Shown here piece by piece: positions 24,106-33,719 of a DNA stretch of 64,000 nucleotides. The notes beneath the pieces were generated by a model. The model was not told the DNA's origin. It made no database searches and saw nothing but the letters and a program-made list of their open reading frames with translations. Position 1 is the first letter of the stretch. Each line of letters begins with the position of its first letter. The translations under genes were made by a program, and so were the position numbers. The DNA is from Delphinus delphis (lineage: Eukaryota; Chordata; Mammalia; Artiodactyla; Delphinidae), in the NCBI RefSeq assembly GCF_949987515.2, contig NC_082691.1:36330417-36394416 (forward strand). Reading direction: 5' to 3'.

Positions 24106-26055
24106 AAAGAATCTAGACTATTTTAAAAAGATAGCTTTAACCCCTTTTTTCTTACATATTTGTGCCACCTCTACAAGAGATTCCTTATAAAGTGTTGAAA
24201 GAGAAGAGAGAATTGTGACACTTACAGGCTTTGCCATTTATTAAACTGTGTGCAGGATCTTAAAAAGTTACTTGATGTCTCTGAGCTGGTATCCTATTGG
24301 TGGTACTTACTTTTGGTGGACACTGTGAGAATAATGACAAATTACATGTAAACTGTCCAATCTACAGTAGATACTTAATGAACGGCAGGTATTATTAGCA
24401 ACATGATATCACAATATCCATTCAAACAGTAAAGAAATCCATACATTTTTCAGATAATCAGATGGGAATTTTCTTGACAAAAATTTCCAGACAACTAAAG
24501 CAATTTTTACTGTTTTATGAAATTACAGCATTGCCAAAATGGCATCAAAGGGCATTCTTATAGTAAAGCTAGATTACTGTTGAATCATTTTTTCCCCAGA
24601 TATATTGAAGCATAACTGACAAATAAAAATTATATACTTTAAGGTAACATATTTGGCACCATTTTTTGAACAAAATATTGAATATTTATAACTTGAAAAA
24701 TGCTCATTTTTTAAAGATATTTCTATTTCTAGACATACTTCCTTAAATGACCTTTAGAACAATAAAACCATTTTGAGATAACTATTCTTCCAATTATAGT
24801 TTCCAATACAACAAACATGTCAGCATTTCCAGAATATTTATGTTCCCTAGTTCTAGATTCTGAGAAATAGCCAACTTGGGTATTTGTAGGTTTGAGAAAT
24901 TTCCACTTGCATGGATTTTTAAATTATCTTGTTAAAAACCTGGAAAACTTGAAAGTCCCCATAATTTCCACTGAACTCCACTGAGCATGTCCATGCTGTG
25001 CAAAAAATACACCCACTTACTGCTGTAGTTTGTTGCACACGCTTAGTTTAAGCATCAACATGAGACCCACTCCCTGGGCCTGGATTATACCTCTAATTCC
25101 TTTAGCCCATTAGTATCTGCAGGTGAAGAAAGGACAGAACCTGTCAAAAGTTAGGGGAACAATCATGATCAAGCTTAATATCAAGGAAAAATTCCAGGTA
25201 ATGAAATTTGCCTTTGGCATTTTCCTTGTTTGGGCGCCCTTATTATCTCCTAGGTCCCCAGCCCCTAAGAGTTTGGTGACCTCCCTCCAGCTATCTCGAA
25301 CCTCTCAGTTCAGCACCCCATCCAGGCCCACCCTATTTGAAATAAAGCTCTTAATTCTTCTCTAATTTCCAAGCAAAATGAGTGCAGACTCACAAAATGT
25401 AGTCTTTCAATATGTCAATGTTGTTTCAAGTTATAGATTTACTGGGAGAAAGAAGTAGAACATGTGAGAACTGAATGTAGATGCAGAAAATGATAAACAA
25501 AACACTGAAGTTTTCTTTGTTCACATCTCTTATCAGAGGATAACTTACCAGTGTCCTCAAATAAGCTTCCCTATTTTCTTCCTAGATCTGAATGAAGTGA
25601 CTCCACAGCCATGAGTGTTAATGCTCCTGGCCAGCAGGTGTACCTGTCCAGTCATACTGGAGTCTGGAACAGGTAGACACTGAGTAACATTTTTGGTTAG
25701 CTAGAGGTCCCTGAACATGGCTATCTACCACAATTCTTGGCTATCTACAGTGGCATTCCCATAGGCCTCATCAAATTATTAGCAATAAAAGGATTCAGTC
25801 TCTTGGTCTGTCAGCACTAGTCCATTTATTATGGTCCTGCCTGTCTTGGACTTTTACTTTGGGCTAACAATCAGAAAGATAAACCAGCTACACTGCCTGG
25901 AATATTCAGCAAAGGAAGGTGAAATCAGTTGTGGAATATCTACTATTTGGTATGTCATGGTGTATATAACTGATAACCAGATCCACTTCTCATTTGCAAA
26001 TAGCTCAGAATGTCAAAACCAGGTACAACCTTCAACATTATCAATTCTACCCTAC

Positions 26056-26180
26056 TGATTTCGTGGAACGAGATACTGAGGCCCAGAGATATTAAGTGAT
26101 CTGCCACAAGTGACACAGAATTTAAGTGGCAGAGCCTGGATCAATGTTTCTTGATTTTTATGCTGGCTCTTTTTCCCTAT
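26056..26180 (-). repeat. MIR SINE fragment
   Basis: Reverse-orientation MIR core: 'actgaggcccagagatatta' then 'taagtggcagagcctggat'. Confidence 0.8.
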
Positions 26181-26905
26181 TCTTCTCTTTTTTAATCATA
26201 CTTGCTGATTTCTCAACCAAGGGGAGGAAAAGCATTTGTATGAATCCTTGATCTTAACATAAACAGCCAATGCTAGTTAGTACGGCTGGTGGTCAGCATG
26301 TCCATACTATATATTGTTGACACTCTGTTTGTAACTGGCTATTTTAAATGACTACCTCCTAAAAAATATAATTAGGTTTTTGTTCAACACTCTTCACACA
26401 TACATTTGGCAATTCTGCACTCTGTGAGGTTAATAGCAATGATGATTTTGAGTGTAATAGGTGGGCATTCTACTTGAGAAGGTTTCAGAATTACTGATTA
26501 AACTTCAACAAAATCAAAACAATTAGAAACTGTGAAATGCTAACAATCATTTTTGTTTTTTATTAAGTGGGTCTGTGCTGGCATAATCTTTTAAAAATTA
26601 TAATATTGTGGCCTGGCTGTTGTCTGTCATTTGAATTCTTTTGAAAATAAGACTTAAATACTTCTTTTAAAATGTCAATTGATTCTAGTGCTACAAGTGA
26701 CATATTCAAACAGGAAGAATTATTCCTCAAGTGCTACTGGGAGACAGCCAAAACCTCTCCATAAGGCTGATTCCTTTCTTCTTTTCAATAAATAGCTCAT
26801 TATCAAAGGTAAAGACTGAGTATTAAGCACCACATTAATGGCCTAAGAAATCTCCTGAGATGAGCAATTAATATCCTAATGCTGATCGTGTCAACTTAAC
26901 ATGAG

Positions 26906-26909
<4 letters not shown>

Positions 26910-26950
<41 letters not shown>
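26910..26950. repeat. (TA)n microsatellite
   Basis: About 20 uninterrupted TA units. Confidence 0.95.
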
Positions 26951-26952
<2 letters not shown>

Positions 26953-28026
26953 AATATAGCCCACCTTATCATAATGCTATTTCTGTAGGTTTTGACTTAA
27001 AGAGTTAGAGCAAAGACTTCTGGGGCAGACAATGTGTTGTAAAGTGCACATTCCTACCCTGCATTTTTAATCACAAGTGGAATAGTCAGGTGTAATTGAA
27101 TAAAAATTCATTAGGCATAAAAAAAAAATCCTAATTAGATTTTATTTTAGATGAACAAAACTCACAGTGCCTATATTGTTGGTTACAATATATTTCCCCT
27201 AAGCCCCACAATTGCTAAAAATACCAAATCAATCACTGGCCAGATTTCATTATGAAGTGTGTGAACCAGTGCATTAAAGAGCTATGTTAGCACCAACAAA
27301 GTTTATTGGGGCAACTGCATTCAAGATGCACACGGTATACCTTTAAATAGCACTGTTAAAATACCAAATAAAGTGTCAACGTCTGTCAGGTCTCTGGCTT
27401 TTATAAATTGTTTAGACTGGGAAACGTTGGGGTTTGGACATTGTTCTTTTCACATGATGTAGAAAAGAAGAGACCATAAAAAGAAAAGAACAATAAAGCG
27501 TAGTTCATTTCTGAAGTTCTTTCATGGAAAAACATACTCTGGATCATTACCCTTCTAGTCAACAATTTCCTTCTTCCTCCCAATCCTTCCCATCTGATAT
27601 TTACCTTTCTCCCCACCCCCACCCCCTTCTCTCTGGGTGGTATTCTGAGCTTATACACAGTACTCAGTAATCATATGTTTTATGTCGCTTCAAAAGAGAA
27701 TCCCAGGAGGGCACGACTGGTATGTATATACTGGGTATTTTTAACCTGGACCATAGCTTTACTCACCATTTCTATGCTCTTAAAAATACACCAGAGTGCC
27801 CTAACCGCAGAGTTTCCCCAAGGAGAGGAAGGCCCTGGGAGCACGATCAGCTACTACCTACCTACACACTAGTTATTATCACACCTTAGTGGCCATCTCT
27901 TTGCCCTCTTCCCTCCGCCCCTTTCCTTTTATTACCACACCACACTCCCCACAATTCCCAAACAACAACATCTCTGTTTCAGCGTCTTCTCTGGATTTCC
28001 CACACTTAATGCAATCCAGACCTCAC

Positions 28027-28134
28027 CTTCAGCTCTCCTGAGGCCACTTTGGAAGCCAGCTCGATGACACAGCCAACAGCCATGCGTGCAGCACCGGACG
28101 AGTGCAGCTCATTCCAAATGGTGTCACTGTCCAC
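28027..28134 (-). CDS. HDAC9: HDAC9 catalytic-domain exon (108 bp, phase 0)
   Basis: Read on the minus strand, this stretch encodes 36 codons with no stop, starting [10 protein letters not shown] and ending KVASGELK. It is preceded by an AG acceptor (complement of 28135-28136) and followed by a GTGAGG donor (complement of 28021-28026). The peptide is the start of the class IIa histone deacetylase domain, just before the segment holding the zinc-site PPGHHAEES motif, which lies in the next exon and is not seen here. HDAC9 fits better than its paralogues: it has [10 protein letters not shown] and [12 protein letters not shown], where HDAC4 has EVHSAGAARL and ELVFKVATGELK. Class IIa HDACs are nuclear-cytoplasmic corepressors that bind MEF2 and recruit NCoR/SMRT-HDAC3, with weak lysine deacetylase activity of their own. 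A length divisible by three means skipping would keep frame but remove part of the domain. The family assignment is from memory of the proteins; the exon structure is seen directly. Confidence 0.93.
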
Positions 28135-28258
28135 CTGAGCAAACAGTGAGCAGAGCCCGCAGAAGAGAGAGGCAGAGAAAGAGAAGGAGAAGGAGTAGAT
28201 GAAAGAGGGAGGGGGGAGGAAGGGAGTTCAGGAGAGGGGAGAGAGAGAGAAAGCAAAT
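28135..28258 (-). promoter_or_regulatory. Splice acceptor and long polypyrimidine tract of the HDAC9 exon
   Basis: On the gene (minus) strand the bases before the exon are TTTGCTCAG, then a C/T-rich tract running about 110 bases upstream. It appears on the plus strand as an almost pure purine run (28165-28258). This is far longer than the usual 15-40 base polypyrimidine tract. It may bind U2AF or PTB; that effect is inference. Confidence 0.7.
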
Positions 28259-29011
28259 TTGTGAGGAAGGGCTGGCACAGTAACAGCCTATGTACAATAA
28301 CATTAGTCTTCCGTCTTGGCCAGCTGAAAAGGCCTTCTGCACACGGCTTTGCTTATGCTTTTTCTCTACACTGACTTCTCCAATGGAAACACATTCCTGC
28401 CATGCCTCACTGCCATTCCCTGTTTAGATTTCTCATTACAAACAGCATTACATAGGCCAGATCTGGCGTAGCTACAGGCTTGCTAGAAACCAGGCCCCAG
28501 TAGTAGATAGAGTAAAAGCTAAGAGCACTTAGCTATACATAAAAATCGGATTTGCAAGTGCTAGAGGGGGAAAATTCAAATACCTTTCTGGCTGCAGGTT
28601 TACGGGGAGCCAAAAACAATTATTAGGCAGGTAGCAGTAGCAGTCAGTGAGTGGGAAGGAGCAACCGCAGTTCAGGTTCTCCAACTAAATGGAGGGAGTG
28701 TGTGGTCCTCACACTTAAAATATTCTCAACACTCAACTGCAAGGAGAGATTTGACTTTCAAAGTAGAAGCTTAACATTTAGTACAGCTTGGCAGCTAGTC
28801 TTAGTGCAAACTAGTATTATTAAAATTAGATACGCCATTAAAATATATGGTTGCTCCTACACTAGAGAACATTATTATCCAAGCAAAGCATGAACCAATA
28901 TTTTGGATTTACCTTTATAAAATGCTGTTTACTCTTTTTTGTGCACACATTAAGAGAACATTTACAACAAGGACAAGAAAAGTGCAATAGTAGTGGTTTA
29001 TAATTGTCATA
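28259..29011. other. Unique intron sequence upstream of the exon
   Basis: No repeat family or other exon recognised. The ORF at 28651-28893 has no known domain. Confidence 0.5.
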
Positions 29012-29022
29012 TATGTTACATA

Positions 29023-29237
29023 TCTTTTTTTTTTTTTTTTTTTTTGCAGTACGCGGGCCTCTCACTGCTGTGGCCTCTCCCGTTGCGGAGCACACGCTCC
29101 AGACGCACAGGCTCAGCGGCCATGGCTCACGGGCCTAGCCGCTCCGCAGCATGTGGGACCCTCCCGGACCGGGGCACAAACCCACATCCCCTGCATTGGC
29201 AGGCGGACTCTCAACCATTGCGCCACCAGGGAAGCCC
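29023..29237 (-). mobile_element. CHR-2-type SINE, sense to HDAC9, with TSD
   Basis: Begins on the plus strand with its tail as a T-run, then the reverse CHR-2 body to 'gcgccaccagggaagccc'. Flanked by the 11-bp TSD tatgttacata (29012-29022 and 29238-29248). It is the only SINE here in the gene's orientation. Confidence 0.96.
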
Positions 29238-29474
29238 TATGTTACATAATTTTAATGTATAAATATGTCATAATATAAAAAAATAACAGTATCAAGCTGT
29301 AGAAGTCTATTATTTTAGGACACAGTTGGAGCTCTGGGAAATGCAATAAAAAAATTTGACTGTGCAAATATCAAGACGTCTCAAATGGCTCAAAGAAGGG
29401 AACTCTGACACAAAATACAGAATTTTTTTAAAAAGAAGAACTAAAGTGAAGAGGCCTAATGACAGGGAACAAAC

Positions 29475-29560
29475 ACAATAAATAATAACTCATTCACAAC
29501 GCACTAAGCAGTTTCCTAAGCATTTTCACATGCTTTTTGTCATGAGAGCCTTAACAACTT
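29475..29560 (-). repeat. MIR SINE fragment
   Basis: Reverse MIR core around 'cctaagcattttcacatgc'. Short. Confidence 0.5.
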
Positions 29561-29639
29561 AAATTCTGTTAAGAACAATGAGTAAATACATAATAAATGA
29601 GAACACTAAATAAATAAATAGAATATTAAGATTCTCTCA

Positions 29640-29940
29640 ACAACAGCAAAGTGGTAAAGAGAGAAGATTCTGGAATTAAACTGTCCAGGTGAAATTATGA
29701 CTTCACCACTAAAAGGTGATTGACAATGGGCAATCAATTAATTAACAACTCTGCTTTGATTCTCTTACCAATGAAATAGCAGCTTTTTGAAGTGCCATCT
29801 GCATATGAGGTTGGGGAGGATTAAATGAGTACGTGATATGCAACTGTTAGCTACTACTATTTCAGCTATTACGCTCATTTTTGTAATGCCTAACACGTAG
29901 TTGAGGCCTAAGAAGTGGTTACTGAATGAACATACTGTGG
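29640..29940 (+). repeat. MIR SINE, nearly full length
   Basis: Forward MIR: 'gattctggaattaaactg' head, 'tgggcaatcaatta' core, 'ggattaaatgagta' and a 'ggttactgaatgaa' tail. Confidence 0.8.
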
Positions 29941-30273
29941 CTTAGAGAGGCTACCCAGAAGGTCTGAGGACCCTCACACAGAGCTCTGACCCTAACACAT
30001 GCCTTTCTACCATACTACTGAAATAACACTTACTTTCTAAGAACATTCAGCCCATGTCATAGTCAACACCATCATGGTCAACACTATCAACTAAAAAGTA
30101 AAGGAATCATCAAATGAACCCTAGAACCTAATCATTTACCCTCTAAACTGAGACTTTTATTCTTTTACTAAACCACTGTAAGTAAGTAGTTATTTGAGCT
30201 TCATGAAGATACAGCATTCAGGAAAATGGCTGTTCAAGCTAAAAAATTAAAACCAACATTGAGGGGTATCGGG

Positions 30274-30283
30274 AAGATGGCGG
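30274..30283 (+). promoter_or_regulatory. YY1-like site at the L1 start
   Basis: AAGATGGCGG near the 5' end of the element, as in other mammalian L1s, where YY1 sets the transcription start. Binding here is inference. Confidence 0.7.
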
Positions 30284-31153
30284 AAGAGTAAGACGCGGAG
30301 ATCACCTTCCTCCCCACAAATACATAAGAAATACATCTACACGTGGAACAACTCCTACAGAACACCTACTGATCGCTGGCAGAAGACCTCAGACCTCCCA
30401 AAAAGCAAGAAACTCCCCACGTACCTGGGTAAGGCAAAAGAAAAAAGAATAAACAGACAAAAGAATAGGGACGCGACCTGCAGCAGTGGGAGGGAGCTGT
30501 GAAAGAGGAAAAGTTTCCACACACTAGGAAGCCCCTTCGCGGGCGGAGACTGCGGGTGGCGGAGGGGGGTAAGCTTCGAAGCCGCGGAGGAGAGCGGAGA
30601 GCGTAGCAACAGAGGTGCGGAGGGCAAGGCAGAGAGATTCCCGCACAGAGGATCAGTGTTGCCCACCGCTCACCAGCCCGAGAGGAGGCTTGTCTGCTCA
30701 CCCACCGGGATGAGCGGGGGCTGGGAGCTGAGGCTCGGGCTTCCGTGGTTGCGCAGGGAGAGGACTGGGGTTGGCGGCGTGAACACAGCCTGCAGGGGGT
30801 TAGTGCACCACGCTAGGCGGGAGGGAGTCTGGGGAAAAGTCTGTACCTGCTGAAGAGGCAAGAGACTTTTTCTTCCCTCTTTGTTTCCTGGTGCGAGGAG
30901 AGGGGATTAAGAGTGCTGCTTAAAGAAGCTCCAGAGACGGGCGCGAGTCGCAGCTAAAAGCGCGGACCCCAGAGGTGGGCATGAGACGCTAAGGCTACTG
31001 CTGCCGCAACCAGGAAGCCTGTGTGCGAGCACAGGTCACTATCCACACCCCCCTTCCGGGGAGCCTGTGCAGCCCGCCACTGCCAGGTGTAAGGCCAACT
31101 GGCCCGAGGCAGGGGAACACAATAAGATTCACAGGTTGCATCAGACTGAAATT

Positions 31154-31228
31154 CTCCGGACCACCCAGTTCCAGAAACTGCCCTGGAGACATTCCGGACC
31201 ATCCAGTTCCAGGAACTGACCTGGGGAC
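31154..31228 (+). repeat. U3 tandem repeat (two 37-38 bp copies)
   Basis: Two copies built on 'ccggaccacccagttccag' (31154-31190) and its near-identical partner (31191-31228), in the usual enhancer position upstream of the TATA box of gamma-like LTRs. Confidence 0.88.
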
Positions 31229-31360
31229 TTTGAACCCAGCCCAGCTTTCCCGCCTTTCGAGGGGCGGGACCAACGGTCCCCCAGGATACCCGAAAAGACC
31301 ACCAAATAAGAAATACCCTGCGCCCTCCCAGATTCACCACACCCCTTTCCCTTCTTCCCC

Positions 31361-31366
31361 TATAAA
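31361..31366 (+). promoter_or_regulatory. TATA box of the solo LTR
   Basis: TATAAA in the sequence ccctataaaatctt, 273 bp into the LTR and 87 bp before its AATAAA. Confidence 0.85.
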
Positions 31367-31447
31367 ATCTTGCCCAACCCTTGCCCGGGTGCGACTTCTC
31401 TGGCCCCTTTCTCTCGGACCACTGAACCTCGCCCGGGAGCGCTCCCT

Positions 31448-31453
31448 AATAAA
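31448..31453 (+). terminator. Polyadenylation signal of the solo LTR
   Basis: AATAAA followed by 'gctcacttaaagc' and a GT/T-rich stretch, as in gamma-like R regions. Active only for plus-strand transcripts, hence antisense to HDAC9. Confidence 0.8.
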
Positions 31454-32069
31454 GCTCACTTAAAGCTTTCCTCTGTTTCGCGGTGCCATTTGTTAAGACC
31501 CGACCTTACACCAGGGTCCCGGGATCGAGGGACAACTTCCCCGGGAGAACGCACGGCACGCCTCAGGCTGGTTCAACGTCCCGCTGGCCTCTGCCGCTGC
31601 AGGCTCGCCCCACATCGTGCTCCTCCCTCCCCCCCGGCCTGAGTGAGCCACAGCTGCATCAGCAGCTCCTTTAACCCCGTCCTGTCTGAGCAAAGAACAG
31701 ACGCCCTGCAGCGACCTACACGCAGGGGAGCTGTGCTAAGAAGAGAAAGGGACATCTCCCAGTAGCCTCAGAAGCAGTGGATTAAAGCTCCACAATCAAC
31801 CTGATGTACCCTGCATCTGTGGAATACCTGAGTAGACAACGAATCATCCCAAATTGAGGAGGTGGACTTTGAGAGCAAGATTTATCATTTTTTCCCCTTT
31901 TCCTCTTTTTGTGAGTGTGTATGTGTGTGCTTCTGTGTGAGATTTTGTCTGTATAGCTTTGCTTTCACCATTTGTCCTAGGATTCTATCCGTCCGTTTTT
32001 TTTCTTTAAAAAATTTTTTTTCTTAATAATTATTTTTTATTTTAATAACTTTATTTTATCTTACTTTAT

Positions 32070-32250
32070 TTTATTTTATCCTTTCTTTCTTTCTTTCCTC
32101 CCTCCCTTTTCTTTTTCTTCCTTCCTTCCTTCCTTCATTTCTTTCTTTCTCTCCTCCCTCCCTCTTCTTTCTTTCTTCCTTTTTCTTCCTTCCTTCCTTC
32201 CTTCTTTCCTTCCTTTCTTTCCTTCCTTCCTTCCTTCCTTCCTTTCTACT
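32070..32250 (+). repeat. (CTTT)n/(CCTT)n pyrimidine satellite in the L1 5' UTR
   Basis: A roughly 180-bp run of CTTT, CCTT and CTCC units. The copy at 50171-56257 lacks it. The Lys/Glu/Arg ORF on the minus strand (32071-32379) is this repeat. Confidence 0.9.
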
Positions 32251-32768
32251 TTTTCTCTGTTTTATTCTGAGCCGTGTGGATGAAAGGCTCTTGGTGCTGC
32301 AGCCAGAAATCAGTGCTGTGCCTCTGAGGTGAGAGAGGCAACTTCGGACACTGGTCCACAAGAGACCTCCCAGCTCCACATAATAGAAAACAGCGAAAAT
32401 CTCCCAGATATCTCCATCTCAACACCAGCACCCAGATTCACTAAATGACCAGCAAGCTACAGTGCTGGACACCCTATGCCAAACAACTAGCAAGACACAA
32501 ACACAACCCTACCCATTAGCAGAGAGGTGTCCTAAAATCATAATAAATCCACAGACACCCCAAAACACACCACTAGACGTGGACCTGCCCACCAGAAAGA
32601 CAAGATCCAGCCTCATCCACCAGAACACAGGCACTACTCCCCTCCACCAGGAAATCTACACAACCTACTGAACCAACTTTAGCCACTGGGGACAGACACT
32701 AAAAACAACGGGAACTATGAACCTGCAGCCTGCAAAAAGGAGACACCAAACACAGTACGATAAGCAAA

Positions 32769-33661
32769 ATGAGAAGACAGAAAAACACACAGCAGATGAA
32801 GGAGCAAGATAAAAACCCACCAGACCTAACAATGAAGAGGAAATAGGCAGTCTACCTGAAAAAGAATTCAGAATAATGATAGTAAAGATGATCCAAAATC
32901 TTGGAAATAGAATACAGAAAATGCAAGAAACATTTAACAAGGACCTAGAAGAACTAAAGATGAAACAAACAATGATGAACAACACAATAAATGAAATTAA
33001 AAATATTCTAGATGAGATCAATAGCAGAATAACTGAGGCAGAAGAACGGATAAGTGACCTGGAAGATAAAATAGTGGAAATAACTAATAAAGAGCAGAAT
33101 AAACAAAAAAGAATGAAAAGAACTGAGGACAGTCTCAGAGATCTCTGGGACAACATTAAACGCACCAACATTCGAATTATAGGGGTTCCAGAAGAAGAGG
33201 AGAAAAAGAAAGGGACTGAGAAAGTATTTGAAGAGATTATAGTTGAAAACTTCCCTAATATGGGAAAGGAAACAGTTAATCAAGTCCAGGAAGCACAGAG
33301 AGTCCCATACAGGATAAATCCAAGGAGAAACACACCAAGACACATATTAATCAAACTGTCAAAAATTAAATACAAAGAAAACATATTAAAACCAGCAAGG
33401 GAAAAACAACAAATAACACACAAGGGAATCCCCATAAGGTTAACAGCTGATCTTTCAGCAGAAACTCTGCAAGCCAGAAGGGACTGGCAGGACATATTTA
33501 AAGTGATGAAGGAGAAAAACGTGCAACCAAGATTACTCTACCCAGCAAGGATCTCATTCAGATTTGATGGAGAAATCAAAACCTTTACAGACAAGCAAAA
33601 GCTGAGAGAGTTCAGCACCACCAAACCAGCTTTACAACAAATGCTAAAGGAACTTCTCTAG
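32769..33661 (+). pseudogene. L1 ORF1, one early frameshift
   Basis: L1 ORF1p is an RNA-binding trimer that packages L1 RNA. The ATG at 32769 is followed by a Lys/Gln-rich start. One base is missing near 32831 compared with the minus-strand copy, which leads to a TAG a few codons later. From 32831 the normal frame is open to the TAG at 33661. It holds the coiled coil (TINEIKNILDEINSRITEAE and onward), the RRM (NIRIIGVPEEEEKKK) and the C-terminal domain (ARISFRFDGEIKTF). The internal ATG at 32876 gives 261 residues lacking the N-terminus. Among the L1 genes in this window it is the least damaged. Confidence 0.92.
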
Positions 33662-33719
33662 GTAAGAAACACAAGAGAAGGAAAAGACCTACAATAACAA
33701 ACCCAAAACAATTAAGAGA

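Larger units (their letters stand above)
1..28026 (-). other. HDAC9: HDAC9 intron downstream of the exon (inferred)
   Basis: Everything to the left of the exon lies 3' of it in the transcript. I searched the non-repeat parts on the minus strand for the next catalytic exon (the PPGHH segment) and did not see it, so the intron should extend past the left edge. It is filled with L1 copies, SINEs and old repeats, listed separately. That the whole stretch is one intron is inference from one exon. Confidence 0.65.
24106..28026. other. Repeat-poor intron island downstream of the exon
   Basis: The longest stretch with few repeats. It holds a MIR piece (26056-26180), a TA microsatellite (26910-26950) and a weak antisense L1-like patch near 24600-24690. 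The part 26200-27400 has homeodomain-like cores (TAATTA, CAATTAAT) and a MEF2-like 'ctaaaaatac' near 27217. The MEF2-like site is notable because HDAC9 binds MEF2 and MEF2 sites are known in class IIa HDAC feedback. Function is inference. ORFs here have no known domain. Confidence 0.45.
29249..30252. other. Intron sequence with MIR remnants
   Basis: Non-coding; apart from the MIR pieces listed separately I see nothing recognisable. Confidence 0.5.
31088..31510 (+). mobile_element. Solo LTR of an ERV1-type (gamma-like) retrovirus inside the L1 5' UTR
   Basis: 423 bp bounded by the inverted termini tgtaagg and ccttaca, with the exact 5-bp TSD ccagg (31083-31087 and 31511-31515). The L1 5' UTR is continuous once the LTR and one ccagg are set aside. 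It has a duplicated U3 block (31154-31228), TATA box (31361) and AATAAA (31448), in the order U3-R-U5. No internal retroviral gene remains, so it arose by LTR-LTR recombination. The polished termini suggest it is fairly young. ORFs across it are not genes. Confidence 0.93.

Noticed and set aside
30954..31755. Overlapping Pro/Arg-rich ORFs on both strands (up to 146 aa)
   Set aside because: They cross the L1 5' UTR-LTR junction, have no known domain and reflect GC-rich composition.
32071..32379. Lys/Glu/Arg-rich 102-aa ORF on the minus strand
   Set aside because: Translation of the CTTT/CCTT satellite in the L1 5' UTR.
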